From Myxococcota bacterium (GTDB taxonomy: Bacteria; Myxococcota_A; UBA9160; SMWR01), in assembly GCA_022447545.1 (NCBI GenBank), contig JAKVBI010000015.1, positions 1 to 64,000 of the forward strand: DNA of 64,000 nucleotides. Direction: 5' to 3'. Numbering within the stretch: position 1 is the first letter of the stretch; each line of letters begins with the position of its first letter. This document shows positions 1 through 8,544 of the stretch, piece after piece. The notes under the pieces are model-generated. The model saw nothing but the letters and a program-made list of their open reading frames with translations, searched no databases and was not told the origin of the DNA. The position numbers and the translations under genes are program-made.

Positions 1-29
1 CCCCCCCCCCCCCCCCCCCCCCCCCCCCC
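1..29. repeat. Poly-C homopolymer at window start
   Basis: The window opens with 29 consecutive C residues, followed by a GC-only stretch (C, G and very few other bases) to about position 55. Nothing comparable occurs elsewhere in the window; the other runs are C9 near 53.60 kb and C7G7 at 63.20 kb. The likeliest explanation is a contig edge with a sequencing or assembly artefact (poly-G reads of two-colour chemistry, reverse-complemented). The operon promoter of the following gene may therefore be missing or corrupted. Confidence 0.9.
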
Positions 30-105
30 GCCCCGCCGCGCCGCGGGCCGGCCCCGATTGTGCACCTGAGGGGAGTTTGAAACCCGAGGGGAACCGCTGT
101 CCAAA

Positions 106-2373
106 TTGGTTCGAGATACGCTTATGATGGCTTCCCAATCCCCGCTCAAGACCCCGAAGGCGACCGTGGAAGATTCGACATCAGCGACCCGCGAAGAAAC
201 TCAATCCGATTCCAGCGTTCAACCCAACACCCCGCGATACCTGGTGGCCTGTGACGCCGGCGGCACCATGACCGATGTGATCATCGTCGATGATCAGGGC
301 CAGTCGGTGATCGGCAAGGCACCCACTTCACCCCAGGACGAGAGCATCGGCTACATGGAGTCCCTCGTCGAAGCGCTCGAAGCCATCGGCGTCGACCCTG
401 CTTCTGAGGGACGAACCTTCGGCAAGAACTTTGAAACCGCCATCTATACCGGCACCTCGATGCTCAATACCGTCATCAACCTGAGCGGGTACAAGACGGG
501 ACTCCTGGTGACTCGAGGCTTCGAGGACATCCTCGCCCAGGGGCGTGGGTCGCAAACCTTCATCGATGCGCAGTGGACCGAGATCACCCACATGCAGTAT
601 CGGAAACACCGCGTCCCACTGGTACCCCGCCGACTCGCCCGTGGCGTCACCGAGCGCATCGATCTGTTTGGCCGCGTCGTAATCCCGATCTACGAGCACG
701 AAGTCGAACAAGGGATCCGTGAGCTACTCGTGGATGAAGAGGTGGAAGCAATCGCCATCGTGTTCCTCCAATCGTTCAATAATTCCGAGCACGAGGACAA
801 AGCGGCCGAGATCGCGAGAAACGTCATGCGGGAGTTGGACCGGGAAGTGGTTCTGGAGCTCTCGAGCCGCGTGGCTCCCACGACCCGCGAGATCTCTCGC
901 GCCAATGCCACGGTCATCCAGGCCTACGCATCAGATCCCGCTCGCAAGCAACTCTTCCGAATCGAAGACAAGCTCGTCGAGACAGGGTACCCGCACAGTC
1001 TGAAGACGGTACTCGGCTACGGCGGCGTTACGAACATCCGCTATCCGCGCCTGTTCGAATCCGCGATGTCCGGACCCGTTGGCGGCCTGATGGGTGCTCA
1101 ATACGTGGCGAAGGTCATCGGTGAGGAGAACATCGTCTGCTCGGACGTCGGCGGCACCAGCTTCGACGCGGGAGCGATCACCGCGGGTGTACTCCCCATC
1201 GATCGTGAGCCCGGCTTTCAGGACATGTACGTCAATGTTCCAATGCTTGGCATCACTTCCATCGGTGCGGGCACGGGCACCTACATTCGCCTCGACCCAC
1301 AGACCAAGCGCATCAAGCTCGGTCCGGATTCTGCAGGAGGCACACCGGGCCCGACATTCATGGAAGCCGGCAACACGACGCCCACCATCAACGACGTCAA
1401 CTTGATTCTCGGAGTTCTCAACGAACACAACTACCTCGGAGGGAAGGTCCCGGTAAACGCCGAAGTCTCACACGCTTTGTTCGAGGAAAAAATTGCAGCC
1501 CCCCTCGGAATGTCGGTACACGACGCAGCAGAAACCTGCCTCGAGTTGTTGAACGTCATGATGCGCGAGCACCTGGTCCGTAGCCTGATGGTGGGACACG
1601 ACCTTCGAGAGTACGTGCTCCTGGGATATGGTGGGGCAGGACCCATGCACCTGCTCGGTTACGCGGGCGACCACCCGTGGAAGTCGGTCATCACCGTTCC
1701 CCACGCCGGAGCGTTCTCTGCCTGGGGTTGCGCTTGCATGGACTACTCCCACCGTCGGCACAAGAGTGTCCAGCTTCTTCTCCCGCCCGAGGCCAGCCCC
1801 GAGACCTTGTTGCAACAAGTCGCTCCGGTCACTGCGGGATGGCGCGACCTCGAGCAGGAACTGCTGTCCGAACTCCAGAGCGAGGGCTTTGACTCCAGCC
1901 AGATTTCGATCCACCGTGTCGCCTACATCCGCTACTACGGTCAACTCGAAGACGTAGAAGTCGAATCGCCTGTGGCGTCTATCGACACACCAGAGGATCT
2001 GGACCAACTCCTTGCTGCTTTCAATGACCTCTATACGCGGATGTTCACTCTGGCTGCAAAGCCAGAAGTTGGCACGTACCACATCACAGAGGTCTGCGTA
2101 ATCGCAAAGGTGGCAACCGTGAAACCGCGACTCATTGCGCGTGAACTATCAGACAAGAAGCCCAGCACCGATGCATCCAAGGGAACTCGACCCGTCTACC
2201 AGCGGGGACAATGGGCCGAAGCCGACATCTGGCGCATGGAATCCCTGGTTCCGGGTAACGAAATCAACGGGCTCGCAGTGATCGAAGCCTCGAACACGAC
2301 CTTGTTCGTACCCCCGGAGTGGCACGTCCGGATCGATGAGCATGACATCTACTGGCTTGAGCGCAGGAGGTGA
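106..2373 (+). CDS. Acetone carboxylase-type beta subunit (HyuA/hydantoinase A family)
   Basis: This is the nucleotide-handling subunit of an ATP-dependent ketone carboxylase. The 755-aa protein carries the ASKHA-type phosphate motifs DAGGTMTD (residues 50-57), SDVGGTSFD (346-354) and GYGGAGPMH (507-515). It resembles acetone carboxylase AcxA, as remembered, over its whole length, including an IKLGPDSAG segment and a C-terminal RMESLVPGN block, more than oxoprolinases or hydantoinases. In the family, ATP is used to phosphorylate both bicarbonate and the ketone enol. The start is uncertain: TTG at 106 sits behind a GAGGGGA element, with ATG codons at 124 and 127, and the first ~43 residues are low-complexity and outside the conserved domain. 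The next gene begins 4 bases after the stop, so the subunits are probably co-translated. Confidence 0.88.
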   Translation: MVRDTLMMASQSPLKTPKATVEDSTSATREETQSDSSVQPNTPRYLVACDAGGTMTDVIIVDDQGQSVIGKAPTSPQDESIGYMESLVEALEAIGVDPASEGRTFGKNFETAIYTGTSMLNTVINLSGYKTGLLVTRGFEDILAQGRGSQTFIDAQWTEITHMQYRKHRVPLVPRRLARGVTERIDLFGRVVIPIYEHEVEQGIRELLVDEEVEAIAIVFLQSFNNSEHEDKAAEIARNVMRELDREVVLELSSRVAPTTREISRANATVIQAYASDPARKQLFRIEDKLVETGYPHSLKTVLGYGGVTNIRYPRLFESAMSGPVGGLMGAQYVAKVIGEENIVCSDVGGTSFDAGAITAGVLPIDREPGFQDMYVNVPMLGITSIGAGTGTYIRLDPQTKRIKLGPDSAGGTPGPTFMEAGNTTPTINDVNLILGVLNEHNYLGGKVPVNAEVSHALFEEKIAAPLGMSVHDAAETCLELLNVMMREHLVRSLMVGHDLREYVLLGYGGAGPMHLLGYAGDHPWKSVITVPHAGAFSAWGCACMDYSHRRHKSVQLLLPPEASPETLLQQVAPVTAGWRDLEQELLSELQSEGFDSSQISIHRVAYIRYYGQLEDVEVESPVASIDTPEDLDQLLAAFNDLYTRMFTLAAKPEVGTYHITEVCVIAKVATVKPRLIARELSDKKPSTDASKGTRPVYQRGQWAEADIWRMESLVPGNEINGLAVIEASNTTLFVPPEWHVRIDEHDIYWLERRR

Positions 2374-2377
2374 CGCG

Positions 2378-4573
2378 ATGAATCAACAATCGACTCTTTC
2401 GCTCAAAGAGCGGCTGAAAAAGGACGATCAGGCCTTCCTCGAAACCGGGTGCCTGTTCGGCTTGGAGCATCTCGAACAAAAAGAGCAGGACCCCGGCACC
2501 TACGAGGCTCTCTGGCACATCCTTTCGAATCTGTGCAACACGGGCTGGGCTACGGGTTGCAAGGTTTCCTCCTCTCCCATTGCTTCCGAGGGCGGAGATG
2601 CTTTGTGGGCCCTGCACCTACCCACAGGCGAAGCAGTTTGTGTTTCACGAGGAATCACCGCCCACCCCGGCCTCCTGGCCGACATGATCAAGGGCTTCAT
2701 CAACCTCGGATATGAGGAGCACCCGGGCTTCCATCAGGGGGATATTTTCGAGAACAACGACCCTCACTACGGAGGCATCCACGGTCCCGACTTCGACATG
2801 GCCATGCCCATCTTCTATGGCGACGAGTTGGTGGCCTGGGCGAGTGCGGTGAGCCACGTGAGTGACTGTGGAGCGGTCGTGCCCGGATCCATTGGGTTCA
2901 TGAACCCAGATTGTTTTTCCGACGGATTGTGCGTTTCCATGGAAAAGGTGGGCGAAGACGATCGCTTCTACCCATGGTACGAGATGCGCGTCCGGTCACG
3001 GACGCGAACTCCCGATTGGGTGATGGGAGACGCCCGTGGGCGCGTCGCGGGCTGCATCACCATTCGCGAACGACTGATGGAGGTAATCGACAAGTACGGC
3101 CTCGATGTATTCCGCAGCGTCACACGGGAATTCGTCGAGGACAGCCGCCGTTACGCGGTCGGACGCGTCCGCACCCAGACCGTGCCTGGACGAATTCGCA
3201 AGTCGCAGTTCAAGGATCTCGCCATGAAGGGCAAGCGGGTGCTGCTGAACAAGCAGAACATCGATTGCCTTTTCAACCTGCCCATGGAACTCGAAGTTCG
3301 CGCGGATGCCAGTGTTCACATCTCTCTGCGCGGTGCTAGCGGAACGGTTCCGTTCGGTCAGAACATCAGCCCGACTGCCCTCAAATCCGGCCTGCTCAAC
3401 GGGTACTCCCATATCGTTGGTTTCGACATGTTCAACTCCGGACCCACGGCGGCCTGGGAGATCGAAAAGCCACCCAACGGCTCATGGGCCAACCCCTTCG
3501 AGCGTGATTTCACAGCCTCATCCGGTGTGGCCTGGGCGCCCGCGGTCATGTGGATGAGTAGTCTCTACGAGGTGTTCGGTCGGCTCTATCAGACGCGCGG
3601 TTTCGTCGAGGAGATGGCAGCAGGAGCCGGCACGACGATGACAGCCGAATTCTCGGGCATAAGTCAGAACGGAGTCTACGTCGCGGGATCGACGCTGGAA
3701 CAAGCGAGTAATGGGTCTCCGGCGCGCGGCTTCGCAGATGGCGAGAACAGCGCCTGGTGCATCTACACCCCCAATGCAGACTTCGGAAACGCGGAAATCA
3801 CGGAACTCTTTTATCCGGTCCTCTATCTCGGTCGCAACATCGAACCCGATTCCAGCGGATACGGGAGATTTCGCGGCGGTCTGGGGCACACTGCGGTCTG
3901 GATGGTCCACGGCACGAGCGGGATCGACTACCAATGTGGTTGCGCGGGTATGCGAAGCAAGATTGTCGCCAACCACGGCATGTACGGCGCCTACCCTGCG
4001 TGGCCCGACCGACCGAGCTACGCACACGACACGGATGTCCAGCAGAGGATCGACAAGCAACTTCCGCTCGTACACGAACGCGGCGACCCCGAAGCCCCGG
4101 ACATTTCCGCCATTGAAGCGCGTGACCTTCAGGAAGCCGCGATTGCCCCATTCGTCACTCCTGAGCCTCTCCAGAACCACGACCTCATCGTACACCCGAT
4201 CTCAGGCGCTCAATCCATGGGAGACCCCATCGATAGAGACCCCGAAGCCGTTTGCGAAGATCTCGAACGCGGCTGGACCCGACCTCATATCGCAGAGGAG
4301 ATCCATGGTGTCATCACACAAGAAAATGCCGAGGGTGCCCTGGAGGTAGATCAACAGGCGAGCCAGGAGAAGCGAGCGCAGATTCGAGACGCTCGCACCT
4401 CTCGAGCCATTCCTTTCCAGGACTGGTGGCGCGATGAGCGTAAGCGGGTCTTGGAGCGAGAGAACATGGACCCGGCGGTCCTGGAGATGTGGCGCAGTTC
4501 CATGACCCTGACGCCCGACTACGGCGATGAACTCCGCGCCTTCTGGCGCCTGCCCGATGATTTCGAATTCTGA
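2378..4573 (+). CDS. Acetone carboxylase-type alpha subunit (HyuB family, Mn-binding)
   Basis: This is the carboxylating subunit, 731 aa. The ATG at 2378 was chosen because AGGAGG ends 7 bases upstream, overlapping the end of the beta gene. In the acetone carboxylase alpha structure, as I recall it, Mn is held by His150, Asp153 and His175. Here His135, Asp138 (in GGIHGPDF) and His160 (in SAVSH) reproduce the spacing of 3 and 22 residues exactly, which argues for a working metal site. HyuB-type glycine-rich segments follow through the middle of the protein. The family joins enolphosphate and carboxyphosphate to give a beta-keto acid. The substrate cannot be read from sequence: acetone, acetophenone and bulkier ketones are all known or possible. 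The gamma gene follows after 9 bases. Confidence 0.88.
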   Translation: MNQQSTLSLKERLKKDDQAFLETGCLFGLEHLEQKEQDPGTYEALWHILSNLCNTGWATGCKVSSSPIASEGGDALWALHLPTGEAVCVSRGITAHPGLLADMIKGFINLGYEEHPGFHQGDIFENNDPHYGGIHGPDFDMAMPIFYGDELVAWASAVSHVSDCGAVVPGSIGFMNPDCFSDGLCVSMEKVGEDDRFYPWYEMRVRSRTRTPDWVMGDARGRVAGCITIRERLMEVIDKYGLDVFRSVTREFVEDSRRYAVGRVRTQTVPGRIRKSQFKDLAMKGKRVLLNKQNIDCLFNLPMELEVRADASVHISLRGASGTVPFGQNISPTALKSGLLNGYSHIVGFDMFNSGPTAAWEIEKPPNGSWANPFERDFTASSGVAWAPAVMWMSSLYEVFGRLYQTRGFVEEMAAGAGTTMTAEFSGISQNGVYVAGSTLEQASNGSPARGFADGENSAWCIYTPNADFGNAEITELFYPVLYLGRNIEPDSSGYGRFRGGLGHTAVWMVHGTSGIDYQCGCAGMRSKIVANHGMYGAYPAWPDRPSYAHDTDVQQRIDKQLPLVHERGDPEAPDISAIEARDLQEAAIAPFVTPEPLQNHDLIVHPISGAQSMGDPIDRDPEAVCEDLERGWTRPHIAEEIHGVITQENAEGALEVDQQASQEKRAQIRDARTSRAIPFQDWWRDERKRVLERENMDPAVLEMWRSSMTLTPDYGDELRAFWRLPDDFEF

Positions 4574-4582
4574 GGGAGCCCC

Positions 4583-5125
4583 ATGGCAGAGTTTCTGAAA
4601 GCAGACATCGAAAAACTGATGGATGGAGTTTTGCCCTGGCCCTCCGTTCAAGACATGCTCAAGAGCCCAAAGGACCTCGACCGCTTCGACAAGTACGTGG
4701 AGATCCAGCAAAGCCGAGTCGCATGGGATGAAAAAATCCTACTTCCACTGACTCCGGCTCTGTTCATCGTCGCCAGCGACGGTGAGCGAATCGTCAAATG
4801 CCGCTGTGGCCACGAATTTGGGGACTACCGCATCAACTGGAAGCTCTTCTCGCTGATCCACGTGCGCGACGACGCCAAATCCATTGCGGAAATCTACCGG
4901 GGCAGAGAGGCACCGGACGCTGGCTGGACACAGGTTCGCGAGTACATCTGTCCCGGATGTGGAAGCCAACTGGAAGTCGAAGCGGTCCCACGCGGATGCC
5001 CTCCCGACTTCGAGTTCCTACCCGATCTCGACACCTTCTATCGCGAATGGTTGGGTCGGCCGCTCCCGGATGAGGGCGAGTTCGTCGACAAGACCCTCGA
5101 CGTCATCACAACCTGGGACGAGTGA
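4583..5125 (+). CDS. Acetone carboxylase-type gamma subunit (zinc-ribbon)
   Basis: This 180-aa protein matches the small third subunit (AcxC or acetophenone carboxylase gamma, usually about 170 aa). It has two paired-Cys elements, C73-x-C75-G-H77 and C123-P-G-C126, forming a zinc-ribbon-like site that holds the complex together. Its presence separates a true ketone carboxylase from the related two-subunit hydantoinases and 5-oxoprolinases, which lack it. GAGGGAG precedes the ATG at a good distance. The next gene starts 4 bases after the stop. Confidence 0.88.
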   Translation: MAEFLKADIEKLMDGVLPWPSVQDMLKSPKDLDRFDKYVEIQQSRVAWDEKILLPLTPALFIVASDGERIVKCRCGHEFGDYRINWKLFSLIHVRDDAKSIAEIYRGREAPDAGWTQVREYICPGCGSQLEVEAVPRGCPPDFEFLPDLDTFYREWLGRPLPDEGEFVDKTLDVITTWDE

Positions 5126-5129
5126 CTCG

Positions 5130-6380
5130 ATGACCACAGAAGTCACACCCAGCCCGTCCTCAGCAAGCACAGAGGCTGGAAGAGCACTGGACGATGTGGT
5201 CGTCCTCGATCTGACACGAGACTTCTGGTCCGGGGTGGGAGCAGCACTACTCGCCGATTTCGGGGCACAGGTGATTAGAATCGAAACCACCGGGTCTCGC
5301 GACCGGGAAGCCGATGGCCGAGGGGGCGGCCCGCGAGCAGGCGCTCGAGATCACCTCTCGGACCTCGCACACCGCAACAAGTTGAGCCTCGACCTGGCAA
5401 CCGAGACAGCCACGGGCCGACAGATCCTCGACCGGATGATCGAGAAGGCAACCGTCCTCGTGATCGATGGCACCCCTGGAGAGATCGAGGCCCTCGGTTT
5501 TCCTGAAGCTGAGTTGCAAGAGCGGCGCCCTGGGCTGATCGTCGCCCGGGGAACTGGTTTCGGGCCCTTGGGCCCCGACCGCGATTTCCCTCCACTCGAC
5601 GAACTCGCTGCGGCCCGGACGGGAATGATGCCCCTGCTCCCTCAGCCGGGGCAGCCTCCGATCTACAGCGGCGCAGGAGAAATGTACTCCGCACTGATGC
5701 TGGCTTTCGGCGTCACACTCGCGCTCCACCATCGTGACGAAACAGGGGAAGGTCAAATCGTCGATGCCTCGCTGCTCGCGGGCAACATGTACGGCGCCAG
5801 TTTGGACCTTCAGGCCTTTCTCGCCATCGGCGGCGAGCAACTCCTCCATCCGATGGACCTGATGGACACGGGAAATCCAATGAGTGGAACCATGTACGCA
5901 GCCGAAGATGGGCGTTGGGTGACTCTGACCATGCCTGATACCGATCGCTGGTGGCCCGAGTTCTCCGAAGTCATGGGAATCGACCCTGTGGATCCACGCT
6001 TCGACACGCATGCCAAGCGCTGTGAACAGAATGGCGACGTGTTGATCGACTGTCTGCAGGACCGCTTCCGCCAGCAACCCGCCGACCACTGGCGCCGTAT
6101 CTTCGACGAGAAGAAGCTCTCCGCCGACATCGTCGAAGAGTTCACCTATCCAGCCAACGACCCCCAGGCTCTCCGGAATCAATACATTCTAGACCTCGAT
6201 GATTCGGACCGGGGCCGTCACCAATCCCTTGGCTTTCCCATCGTCATGAGTGAGAGCCCCGCCCGACTGGACCGATCCGCTCCGACGATCGGACAGGACT
6301 CGGTTCGTGTTCTGAACGATCTACTGGGTTTATCAAAACAAGAGATCCAGCAATTGGTCGCTGACGGATACGTGAGCTGA
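5130..6380 (+). CDS. Class III CoA-transferase, CaiB/BaiF family (first of a pair)
   Basis: A class III CoA-transferase of 416 aa, predicted to move CoA between carboxylic acids through an aspartyl-CoA thioester. The ATG at 5130 was chosen because it lies 4 bases after the gamma stop. The N-terminal Rossmann-like segment (LLADFGAQVIRIE) and the C-terminal small domain are typical. By position Asp157, in LDELAAARTG, matches the catalytic Asp of formyl-CoA transferase (motif D-x3-QA-x2-G), although the usual Gln is Ala here. The neighbouring paralogue suggests a hetero-oligomer like BbsEF. In this operon the natural acceptor would be the beta-keto acid made by the carboxylase; the donor, perhaps succinyl-CoA, is unknown. 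A racemase role is possible but less suited to the context. Confidence 0.82.
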   Translation: MTTEVTPSPSSASTEAGRALDDVVVLDLTRDFWSGVGAALLADFGAQVIRIETTGSRDREADGRGGGPRAGARDHLSDLAHRNKLSLDLATETATGRQILDRMIEKATVLVIDGTPGEIEALGFPEAELQERRPGLIVARGTGFGPLGPDRDFPPLDELAAARTGMMPLLPQPGQPPIYSGAGEMYSALMLAFGVTLALHHRDETGEGQIVDASLLAGNMYGASLDLQAFLAIGGEQLLHPMDLMDTGNPMSGTMYAAEDGRWVTLTMPDTDRWWPEFSEVMGIDPVDPRFDTHAKRCEQNGDVLIDCLQDRFRQQPADHWRRIFDEKKLSADIVEEFTYPANDPQALRNQYILDLDDSDRGRHQSLGFPIVMSESPARLDRSAPTIGQDSVRVLNDLLGLSKQEIQQLVADGYVS

Positions 6381-6404
6381 AAGCGCCAGGAGAACTCCAT
6401 TGCC

Positions 6405-7616
6405 ATGACAGGCCTCCTCGAGGGCATTCGCGTGATCGACCTCACCGTCTGGTTCCAGGGGCCGGTGGCAGCCCAACATCTGGCCGACTTTGGTGCGGAA
6501 GTCATCAAGGTCGAAAGGCCCAAGGGCGGGGATCAGGGGCGCGGGGTCATCAGCGTCAAGACGATGCCCATGGGCGATTGGAACCAGTACTTCCTGGTGA
6601 TCAACCGAAACAAAAAGAGCATCGCTCTCGACCTCAAAACCGAGCGAGGCCGCGAGATCATGTACCGGCTCGTCGAGGAATCAGACGTTTTCTTGTCGAA
6701 CCTCAGCCCCGAAGCCCTCGACGATTGGGGGCTCGACTACGCGAAACTCGCTCGAATCAACCCACGAATCGTGTATGCCACCAACACAGGCTACGGACCC
6801 CAGGGAGAAGTCTCCAAGCCATCCTTTGACATGACCGTGCAGGCATTGACAGGCCTCATGGCACGTTTGGGAGAACCGGAACAGCCGCCGGTGTACCTCG
6901 GCGTTGGCTCGGGTGACGCGTACGGGGGCATGATGTCGGCGCTCGGTATCCTGTTGGCCCTGCGCAGACGGCGAACGACGGGGCGGGGACAAAAGCTCGA
7001 CGCTTCACTGTACGGTGCCCAACTCTTCCTTGCGGCGCGGATGTTCCAGGGATTTCTCGCGACTAGAGACGACCACTATTCAAAGCAGCGCTCGCGCCGA
7101 GACGCTCTGAATCCCCTGTGGAACGTGTTTCCAACGCAAGATGGTTGGGTGTCGCTGTGTGTGGAGAACACCGACGAGGGTTGGCGGGCGCTCTGCAAGA
7201 CCCTGGGCGAGGCGAGCCCGGAGCAAGACACGCGGTTCGCGACCCCCGCGTCGCGCCGCTCGCACGGGCCCGAGCTCGTGGACCACATCGACGAGGTACT
7301 TCGAAGCCGACCCACATCCGACTGGATGGAGCGCTGGAATGAGTGCACGATTCCCGCCAGCCCAGTTCGCACCTTCGCTCAACTCGCCGTAGATCCTCAG
7401 GCCTGGGAGAACGACTACCTTGTCGAAACCCATTGCGAAGCCGTGGACCGAACCGTTGAAGTCCGTGGGCTTCCGGTGAGGCTGAGTCGAACGCCGGGCT
7501 CGGTCCGCAGCCTGGGCCCCGAACTGGGGCAGCACACCGAGCTCATTCTCACCGAGCTACTGGGCTACAGCTGGGAGGAGGTCGCGGACCTTAAGGCCAG
7601 CGGAGCCATCCCCTGA
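6405..7616 (+). CDS. Class III CoA-transferase, CaiB/BaiF family (second of a pair)
   Basis: The second class III CoA-transferase, 403 aa. It keeps the canonical catalytic context FDMTVQALTG with Asp142, so of the two subunits it is the more textbook-like. AGGAGA lies 11 bases before the ATG, and a TTG slightly upstream is an alternative start. The N-terminal HLADFGAEVIKVERP and the TGRGQKLDASL segments are family hallmarks. It sits 24 bases after its paralogue and 35 before the crotonase, so all six genes read as one transcript. It probably forms a heteromeric transferase with its neighbour, but two separate enzymes of different specificity cannot be excluded. Confidence 0.85.
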   Translation: MTGLLEGIRVIDLTVWFQGPVAAQHLADFGAEVIKVERPKGGDQGRGVISVKTMPMGDWNQYFLVINRNKKSIALDLKTERGREIMYRLVEESDVFLSNLSPEALDDWGLDYAKLARINPRIVYATNTGYGPQGEVSKPSFDMTVQALTGLMARLGEPEQPPVYLGVGSGDAYGGMMSALGILLALRRRRTTGRGQKLDASLYGAQLFLAARMFQGFLATRDDHYSKQRSRRDALNPLWNVFPTQDGWVSLCVENTDEGWRALCKTLGEASPEQDTRFATPASRRSHGPELVDHIDEVLRSRPTSDWMERWNECTIPASPVRTFAQLAVDPQAWENDYLVETHCEAVDRTVEVRGLPVRLSRTPGSVRSLGPELGQHTELILTELLGYSWEEVADLKASGAIP

Positions 7617-7651
7617 AACCCGAGCCAAGCCAGACACAGGAGAACCCGCCC

Positions 7652-8485
7652 ATGAGTTGGACCCAATGGAACCGGGTCGAGGGAGAAGGCCTCGACTTCG
7701 AGGAGATCCTCTTCGAGAAAAAACACCACCAGGAACTCGAAGGTGGGATCGCTCGAGTCTCGATCAACAAGCCCGATTTCAACCTGATGACCCTCAACAC
7801 CACCGACGAGATGTTCCGCGCCTTCTACGACGCCAATCACGACCCGACCATTGGAGTGATCGTCGTGGCCAGCGTGGGGAAACACTTCGGCACGGGGGGT
7901 GACGTCGAATGGGAGAAATGGGGCCTCCGACAGGCGATCTACAACCGCTACCCCCACAACCGACTGATCCGCGCGTCGCGCAAACCCGTGCTCGCAGCCG
8001 TGCAGGGCTATTGCCTGGGGGGCCACAATCACATGGCCTATTGCTGTGACTTCACCATCGCCGCCGACGACGCAAAATTCGGCCAGGCCGGCCCCAAGGT
8101 CTCGAGCCCCGCCGATGGGTTTTTCGTCCCCTACTTGACGAAGGTGGTGGGAGCCAAGAAAGCCCGGGAGATGTGGATGATGTGCCGACGCTACTCCGCC
8201 GAGCAGGCCCTCGAAATGGGACTGGTCAACTCAGTCGTGCCCCGCGCCGAGCTCGAAACCGCCGTCGACGACTGGTGCGAGGAACTACTGAGCGTGAGTC
8301 CGGGATGTCTCGAGATCCTGAAGGCGAGTTTCGACCAGGAGATGGATGGCTACGCGGAACTCGGCATCATTTCTCAGAATCTCTACCCGGACTGGTTCGA
8401 CTCACCCGAAGGTCAGGAGGGGGCAGCGGCCTTCACCGAAAAACGCAAACCAAAATTCTGGCGGGCACGAAACCAGGGCGGATGA
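7652..8485 (+). CDS. MenB/BadI-like crotonase-fold enzyme (candidate beta-ketoacyl-CoA C-C hydrolase)
   Basis: Crotonase superfamily, 277 aa, with a good AGGAGA ribosome site. Oxyanion-hole segments are FGTGGD (79-84) and CLGG (121-124). The stretch GQAGPKV (144-150), the AREMWMMCRRYSA segment (171-183) and the PEGQEG tail (252-257) place it with naphthoyl-CoA synthase (MenB) and 2-ketocyclohexanecarboxyl-CoA hydrolase (BadI), not with ordinary hydratases. Compared from memory with E. coli MenB, Tyr258 is Phe249 here and Asp163 is replaced by Ala154, so a genuine MenB role is unlikely; no other menaquinone gene is nearby. BadI opens a beta-ketoacyl-CoA ring by adding water. As the last gene of a ketone-carboxylation operon, C-C bond hydrolysis of the CoA-activated beta-keto acid is the best guess. 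Confidence 0.72.
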   Translation: MSWTQWNRVEGEGLDFEEILFEKKHHQELEGGIARVSINKPDFNLMTLNTTDEMFRAFYDANHDPTIGVIVVASVGKHFGTGGDVEWEKWGLRQAIYNRYPHNRLIRASRKPVLAAVQGYCLGGHNHMAYCCDFTIAADDAKFGQAGPKVSSPADGFFVPYLTKVVGAKKAREMWMMCRRYSAEQALEMGLVNSVVPRAELETAVDDWCEELLSVSPGCLEILKASFDQEMDGYAELGIISQNLYPDWFDSPEGQEGAAAFTEKRKPKFWRARNQGG

Positions 8486-8544
8486 CGACCGCCCTGCCCT
8501 CCTCTCCGATTGACCGGGTCCAGGCCCGCCCGGCTTCCCAAACG

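Noticed and set aside
7652-8485. Annotation as naphthoyl-CoA synthase (menB)
   Set aside because: Family motifs are close, but two catalytic positions differ and no menaquinone gene is nearby; the operon context is catabolic.
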